A DNA stretch of 64,000 bases. Source: Flectonema sp. DT1601 (taxonomy: Eukaryota > Euglenozoa > Diplonemea > Diplonemida > Diplonemidae). Each line of letters opens with the position of its first letter. Position 1 is the first letter of the stretch. This document shows positions 58,466 through 64,000 of the stretch, one piece after another. The position numbers were made by a program, and so were the translations under genes. The DNA lies in the NCBI GenBank assembly GCA_964019425.1, contig OZ025794.1:496001-560000 (forward strand), written 5' to 3'. The notes beneath the pieces are model-generated. The model searched no databases, had not been told where the DNA came from, and saw nothing but the letters and a program-made list of their open reading frames with translations.

Positions 58466-60358
58466 ATGACGGCCGAAAAGAAATTCGCTCGTCTGGCAGC
58501 TCCTTGTGGTGATGCAGTTGAGCTAGCAAACGGAGTGAGATTACAACCGGGGACAAAATTATACTTAATGTACCAGAACTTGTTAGGAACAGCTGAGAAA
58601 GATGAAATAACAACAGAGAGAGATATTCGTGATATGCATTTTCAATTACAACAAAGTATATCAATGTTTGGAAGTACTTGTGATACTTCAAGAAGACTAT
58701 CAGAAACATGGACTCTATACCTCGATAGACTAACAAGTATTAACAGGGATGTTTCAATTAATGAATTGGATATGAGTAGCGTCGTACTTGGTGACTTCGA
58801 TTCTGTTGAAGGATTTATGACTTTGTGGAATCAAATCCCTATAAGAGACTTAGAAGGTAACGTCAACGTTAGAATATTTAAGAAGGATATTGTACCTTCA
58901 GTAGAAGACATTCAAAACGCTGATGGTGGTAAGTGGATTACTAGAACCCCATCAGCTGAACGTTCAACTCTCTGGTTAAACATGGCATTACTAGCAATCA
59001 GTAATGAATCCCTCAGAGGTGTTATGATAAATGGTTGCGTCATGATATCCAACAGCGTAACTCAAGCCAAAGCCGATTCTCTTCAACTTTGGGTATCTGG
59101 ACGGTCTCCTGGAACGGAGCAGCACACTTCTATATTGTCAGAGGAGTTACAGAGTGGATGTAAAAGACCATTTCATTTACATTTTACATATCAAATTAAC
59201 ACTCCACAAGCATCTCAGCAGTTCGTATTGAAGAAATTTAATGCTTCGTCAGAACCCTCTAAAAGAGGATCAGAATACGGAGGTAGTAACGGAATTCCTT
59301 CACTGATGTCAGCACCATCAACACCAGGCGGATCATATCAACACAATCCTTATGGGGGACTTGAACATGCTATGGCTAACAGCACAGGAGTAGCTGTTTA
59401 TCCAAAGGCTCCAGGTGGGTATGGAGGTTGGCAGTCTCAGCAAGGTCCTAACAGTGCAACGTCAAACTTCAATTATCAGAGTGCTGACTACGCTCCTCTC
59501 CAAAGAAACAATTCCGCCAACTGGAGTGATGTTGGTAGGCGTGATGCTTCAGCACCTCAATCTCCACCTCATGACATTAAAGGTCCACAAGTTCAAGGTG
59601 TTCTTCGTCAGGTAACAGCAAACCTATTGGGATATAACAAAAACCAGCTTCAGTACCCAAGACAACCTCCATCATGGCCTCACGATCAAGATCCTAGTGA
59701 ATTACAAAGTATCCCAGATTATACAACAACTGGTTCAGTACCAGAAAGGAAAAAGAAAAGAAACAAACCTGACAAGTATCAAAGAGAGAGAATTAGAAAG
59801 AAGAAGGCTAAACAAGCTGCTTTAGAACAGGCGATGCTTGAAATGGCTGGTGTCAAGTGTTGTGAATGTGAACTGCAACTGTCTGCTGTAAAATGCAGCG
59901 AGTGTCCCGAAAGTAGAATGCAATTCTGCAATGACTGTTTTACGCTAATTCATAAAGTTGGAAAGAGACAAAGTCACACGCAGTATATCGTTTTTGAAAA
60001 TCCTGGAGAACCACCTTCAGGAGGTTCATTAGTAAACCAACCGAGTGATGAATTAATTCGCACATATAATCCAAGTTCTGATAGTGAAACAAACAACACT
60101 GGTGCTGATCAGTCTGCTTCTACACCTCCTTCGGATAAAACTGACGAACCTCTTACTTTCTTAAGATATTTCGACATCCATCAAGATGCTTTAGTAAATT
60201 ACATCGAAGAATCACTCGATTCTTTCAACGAGCTCAAAGGATTTTCAGAACCCGACGTCGTTCGTGTTCTGGACGAGTTCTTCGCTGACAAAACATTCTC
60301 CGCTCTTAAACGCGGACGAGCAACTAGAGAACTATTGACTTGGATCAAAGCGGAATAA
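58466..60358 (+). CDS. Divergent eIF4E-like domain fused to a B-box zinc finger (630 aa)
   Basis: Residues about 75-235 follow eIF4E: ETWTLYLDRL (W82, position of human W43), FDSVEGFMTLWNQI, GGKWI (W157, human W113), STLWLNMALLAI, LQLW (W209, human W166). But the two cap-sandwich tryptophans are replaced: human W56 aligns with L101 and human W102 with V146 (the next E147 is kept). Human W73, which docks eIF4G, aligns with M118. A Ser/Gly/Pro/Gln linker (270-420), a basic stretch (RKKKRNKPDKYQRERIRKKK) and then a B-box-type zinc finger (CCECEL, CSECP, CNDCF and later His, about 465-508) follow. The last 70 residues form a helical domain. Alignment is by eye. Start at ATG 58466; acceptor CAG at 58451. 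Confidence 0.8.
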   Translation: MTAEKKFARLAAPCGDAVELANGVRLQPGTKLYLMYQNLLGTAEKDEITTERDIRDMHFQLQQSISMFGSTCDTSRRLSETWTLYLDRLTSINRDVSINELDMSSVVLGDFDSVEGFMTLWNQIPIRDLEGNVNVRIFKKDIVPSVEDIQNADGGKWITRTPSAERSTLWLNMALLAISNESLRGVMINGCVMISNSVTQAKADSLQLWVSGRSPGTEQHTSILSEELQSGCKRPFHLHFTYQINTPQASQQFVLKKFNASSEPSKRGSEYGGSNGIPSLMSAPSTPGGSYQHNPYGGLEHAMANSTGVAVYPKAPGGYGGWQSQQGPNSATSNFNYQSADYAPLQRNNSANWSDVGRRDASAPQSPPHDIKGPQVQGVLRQVTANLLGYNKNQLQYPRQPPSWPHDQDPSELQSIPDYTTTGSVPERKKKRNKPDKYQRERIRKKKAKQAALEQAMLEMAGVKCCECELQLSAVKCSECPESRMQFCNDCFTLIHKVGKRQSHTQYIVFENPGEPPSGGSLVNQPSDELIRTYNPSSDSETNNTGADQSASTPPSDKTDEPLTFLRYFDIHQDALVNYIEESLDSFNELKGFSEPDVVRVLDEFFADKTFSALKRGRATRELLTWIKAE

Positions 60359-63267
60359 AGTGTGTTTTATAACTTTATAGTCGCCTGCTACTGTATCAAT
60401 ATTGTATTACATTGTCATAGTGTAAACACCTTCAGCTATGAGACATACGTATTGTCAATGCTTCATGAAGAGTAGTCAACAGTTATGTTATTCTAAGGTA
60501 GTGAATCGATCCTAAAGAGCCCTTCACCGGCCAGACATTTTCCACTTAGAATCATGCTGTTTCGTTGTCTTCTTCTTCATTTTGATTACTGCAAAGCAGT
60601 AAAAAGGAGTTAAGAGGAAAAAATTCATAACTGATATCAAGTTTTCGACTTATACTACACGTCTGATGGAGAGAGGAAAAAAAAAAAAAAAAAAAATGAA
60701 GCCCGCAAAATCCAGTTGTTACACTGTTACACCTCCCTATGGGGAGTTTGCATTTTACTGAGAGACTTGTTGATTGTGTGGTGAGTGACAGAGTGCCCCT
60801 GGTTTGATAAAATAAGTAGACAAGAAGTAGATTCCCGTAATTTGCTCGGAGAGAAATACTCGTCGACAGCAGAGAGTATATAAATGATGTCTCTAATACT
60901 GGAGAAAAAAAGAAAAAAAAAGAAACTTGAAAAAAAAAAAAAAAAAATTTAATTCATCAATTCTTATACAAAAAAATAAGAAATAAAAAAAAAATGAGTG
61001 TTTATTCCCAGGTAAGGGAATCTTTTTGTACTCTGTGTCCGAAGACTTCTTTTCAGGTGCAATCGACTAACACTACGGAGATCAATGGCCACTGCTAACG
61101 CTTTCTGTTTAAATTCGAACACTAAGCCCGCCTCTCAACACCACTTGATCAGCCTTGTTGTCGGTGATATGCACCTCTATTTTTTTTTTTTCTTTTTTTT
61201 CCACTTCCCTTTTTTCTTTTCTGAAGTCAATTCCTAATAATACATTTGTACGGCAGAGCACTCATTCGATTTCCTTTTCCTGTCCATCTTTTTTCTTTCT
61301 TTTTTTATTGGTTTTTTTCTTTCCCCCCTCTTTTTTTTTTTTTTTTTTTTGTTTTTTTTTGCATAGAATGTGAGATGCAAAATAAAAAGAATTGAGCGCC
61401 CTTGAGCTTTCTTATGATCAAAAAAAAAAAAAAAAAAAAAAAAGAAAAAAGAAAAGGAAGTTGAAGATACAAAGCCAGCTATGTTTTACTATGTCCTACG
61501 TGAATAGGTACTGCCTGCTAAAGTTGTCTTCATTTTTAGAGTGGGTAGGGAGATATACAGCCTCACCCCTCAATAACTAACTACTGTTGAAATTTCCCCG
61601 CCCTCTCCCCTTCTTTTGACTGATAACCATTAATACTAACTACTGTGGACACATATTTTACATTTTTTTTTTGTTTTTTTGACACAGAATTTATCCTACT
61701 GGCAATGAGCCACTCCGGGCTACAGCAAATTAAGGAATAGTTCTGAGGGTGTCACCACTCTGTCGGGAAGGATAATGGAGGAGGTAGTGTGTTAGATCTT
61801 GCTTCTGCTCACTCTGTTGTTTTTATTTCTGTTTTATAACAGCTAGTTTTTTTTTCCCCTCACTTTCCCACCCTTGTGCCACTGAGTGTCTTGGTTTTTT
61901 TTTTATTCTTTTGTTTTCACTATTGTAGTATTGCTATTTTGATGTGATGAATTTACATCAATTTCTCTGTTAGGATTGGTCTTTGTTGTTGTTGTTGTTT
62001 TTTCTCGCTTTTTTTTATAGGAGAAAAAAAAAAAAAAAGAAAACAAAAGGTTATGTATAATCCTGTATCAGTTTTTCCTTTTGAAAGATAAAACTAATTA
62101 AAAAAAAAAAAAAAAAAAAAGAAAGTGATAATACCACGAATCTCGAGAAGTTACTATACAGAACGTAAGGATTCTTACATAATGAAATCTAGACGTGTTG
62201 CTATCGAACCGCACCCAATTCGATCGATGCAAAAACACATCTATTTTTTTTATTTTATTTTTTTTAAATATTAGTCAATGCTTAAAAAAACTGTTTTATT
62301 TGACTCTCGCTGATTCTTATTACTTTACTTTCGTCCCTTTTTTTGTAAACATTTCTCCGATATGCAAGTTCTTCGACTTCGATGAACATATTAGTTATAA
62401 TTATCATTGATCAAGTTGAAAGTTACAGATCTCTAGTGGTGTTCAAAGAAATAACCAGTTCTCTTCGAGCGTCCACTTTACACAGAAATCTAGTACGCCT
62501 ATCTGTAAACAAAGTTTTTTATTGTTTTTTTTTTTTTTTTTTTTTTTTTTATCAATTCTTTCTATTTTGTGTTGTAGATACCAAAATGCGGGATTTTTGA
62601 TTATCGAAAATTAAAAAAAAAAAATAAAATAAAATAACCACCTGTTATTCCAAGCTGTGAAGTTATTAATGCAGCTTTCCCCCGAATATCACACTCACTA
62701 AAACTAATTAAATCACAAAAAGCCGTTCTTTTTGCTTGTGTGTCACTCAGTTATGTATTCATTAATTAGAGTTAAATCTTAATAAAAAGAAAATAATATA
62801 TTTCCCGGTTTCTGGATATATAGTGTTTGTTTGGTTTTTCCCCCCCTCACACCTTTTTCATTCCTTTTTTCCCCTTCAAAATAATAATATAAAAAAAAAA
62901 AAAAAAAAATTTAAAATTTAAAAATAGAATGCCTTTCTACTAAGAATCAACAAACTTAATGTAAAAAGGTAACCCCAAATTGTATAAACAAAACGTTCAC
63001 TTCTGCATTGACGGTAGCCGACAAAGCAGAAGGGAGAAAGCCCAAAAAACGATAAAAAAAAAAAAAGAAAATTATTCTGTTAAAGAATAGCAATCTGAGT
63101 TAAAATCCGTAGGGAAGAAAAAAATGTACTCAACTGTGTTTCTGGATGTGTGTGGTCTGCAATTCTCGTCTGATTCAGTACAGGTATTGCTCGTTTATTG
63201 AAAGGGGATTAAAAAAAGAGGGAAACATGGGAAAAAGTGCTACGAAGAATGGCAGAGAGCAAGTAAG

Positions 63268-63299
<32 letters not shown>

Positions 63300-63459
63300 C
63301 TTACTCGCTATCGCTGGTTCAATAATCCGAAGCACAACCATGTAAATACTACTGATGTTGCAATAAAACTGTTTTGGGCAGCAGGGCAAGTTTCGTGCGT
63401 GCTTTCACCCCCATCGTGTCGGGGTTCAATTCCTTTTTTTCCTTTTGTTCTTCGCGAAA

Positions 63460-63490
<31 letters not shown>

Positions 63491-63899
63491 TTTTTTGTTT
63501 TTCACGTTCCCCGATGTCTCTCCTCTTATTTGCCAGTCATCCCAAATACCCTTCACTTGATACGAGACGTCCTAAGCAGTCGTTTCAAACTCGTCACCAT
63601 TTGCCTCGTTTAGCGTATGCCTGCCAGACTGAAATTGCACTTGTTTTCATACCGTGTGATAACAACAGAAATGAAGTTGTTTTCTTTTTGCGGAGCGAAA
63701 AAGTAAGCTTTGCAGCAGGTGAAGGGGATTCTTGGTTTGTATCACTCAAAGCCAGCAATGGACAACTGTTATTTTCCTTCACAGAAATCAAATGGAACAT
63801 CATGAGTTCTGAGAGTGTTCTGATAATAATAATTGAGATTTTCTTATTAAGTCTCTTGTTGAGAGGTTTCTTTATTAACAACATTCTCAGGTGTACACA
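60359..63899. other. 3.5-kb gene-free region
   Basis: No supported gene. Homopolymer-dense: A-runs at 60675-60697 and 61421-61445, T-runs at 61320-61350 and 62525-62550, (ATT)n at about 63459-63491. The frame 63445-63942 starts in the ATT repeat as a run of Tyr and then has random composition, so it is rejected. An acceptor TTTATTAACAACATTCTCAG ends at 63890. Confidence 0.6.
63459..63491 (+). repeat. (ATT)n microsatellite
   Basis: About eleven ATT units followed by a T-run. Confidence 0.9.
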
Positions 63900-64000
63900 A
63901 TGGAAGACCTCTTCTCAGAATGGTTACCAGAATCTTGGATGAAAACAGTTGAAAGCACAGCGAATACAGTCAGTGAACAACTTGAAGGTACTGAAGAAGA
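63900..64000 (+). CDS. Start of a gene truncated by the window end
   Basis: ATG at 63900, 10 bases after an acceptor CAG at 63890 with a strong pyrimidine-containing context. The frame reads MEDLFSEWLPESWMKTVEST, then an acidic/Gln-rich continuation (ANTVSEQLEGTEEE) and is open to the last base. The sequence looks helical, possibly coiled-coil. Family not recognised from about 33 residues. It keeps the + strand and acceptor pattern of all other genes. Confidence 0.6.
   Translation, partial: MEDLFSEWLPESWMKTVESTANTVSEQLEGTEE

Noticed and set aside
63420-63434. B-box-like GGGGTTCAATTCC
   Set aside because: The T-stem does not pair well and no A-box or acceptor stem fits upstream.
63445-63942. 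165-codon frame starting with a Tyr run
   Set aside because: It starts in an ATT microsatellite, has random composition, and overlaps the well-placed gene start at 63900.
1-64000. Spliced-leader RNA, 5S rRNA, CRISPR or retroelement bodies
   Set aside because: I looked for leader-like exons followed by a GTATG donor, 5S-like motifs, regular spaced repeats and reverse-transcriptase motifs, and saw none that hold up.

Overview
This is 64 kb of AT-rich nuclear DNA from a eukaryotic microbe. Its most likely home is Euglenozoa, and within that a diplonemid or euglenid. About thirty genes are supported and every one lies on the + strand. Almost every start codon sits a few to about 40 bases after a pyrimidine-rich tract ending in AG, as expected when long polycistronic transcripts are cut up by spliced-leader trans-splicing. 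Six genes carry nine short GT-AG introns (61-103 nt, eight with a GTATG donor); that is too many for a kinetoplastid. The ribosomal protein eL34 lacks its usual zinc-finger cysteines and, from memory, resembles the trypanosomatid version. The code is standard (TAA, TAG and TGA all stop). No spliced-leader gene, tRNA or rRNA was found, so the taxonomic placement is inference.

Layout. 0.3-28 kb is a housekeeping and cytoskeletal run: a basic unknown protein, Rab32, a TMTC-type O-mannosyltransferase, a Dpy-30-motif protein, a PPR-like protein, a zinc-ribbon unknown, the spliceosomal protein DIM1, an F-box protein, alternative oxidase, an RIIa+START-like fusion, COG8, an EF-hand protein with a CaaX end, a large conserved unknown, eL34 and a coiled-coil protein. 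30-43.6 kb is mostly secretory: a type I membrane protein, a Tudor-like protein, three tandem collagen-like proteins with phage-tail-collar heads, and a GPR107/108-type seven-helix protein. A candidate DNA transposon with terminal inverted repeats (about 33.74-35.10 kb) lies between the first two collagen-like genes. 44-60 kb holds a mitochondrial membrane protein, a membrane RING protein, a coiled-coil protein, then after a 4.2-kb gap a BTB protein, a coiled-coil protein, an EEP-fold phosphatase/nuclease, a COQ8/ADCK kinase-like protein and an eIF4E-like protein fused to a B-box zinc finger. A further gene begins at 63,900 and runs off the end.

How the genes fit together. There is no operon in the bacterial sense: neighbours are functionally mixed, as in euglenozoan clusters. 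Themes recur: mitochondrion (alternative oxidase, COQ8, PPR, 44.2-kb membrane protein), Golgi/secretory route (COG8, Rab32, GPR107/108, TMTC), flagellum-type docking domains (two Dpy-30/RIIa proteins), and an extracellular set at 30-43 kb.

Main discoveries. (1) The collar heads of the three collagen-like proteins read as circular permutations of the bacterial MdpB-type collar protein: the segment that ends the bacterial protein comes first here. (2) The eIF4E-like protein lacks both tryptophans that normally sandwich the mRNA cap and carries a B-box. (3) Intron acceptors (A-rich) and gene-start acceptors (T-rich) form two visibly different classes.
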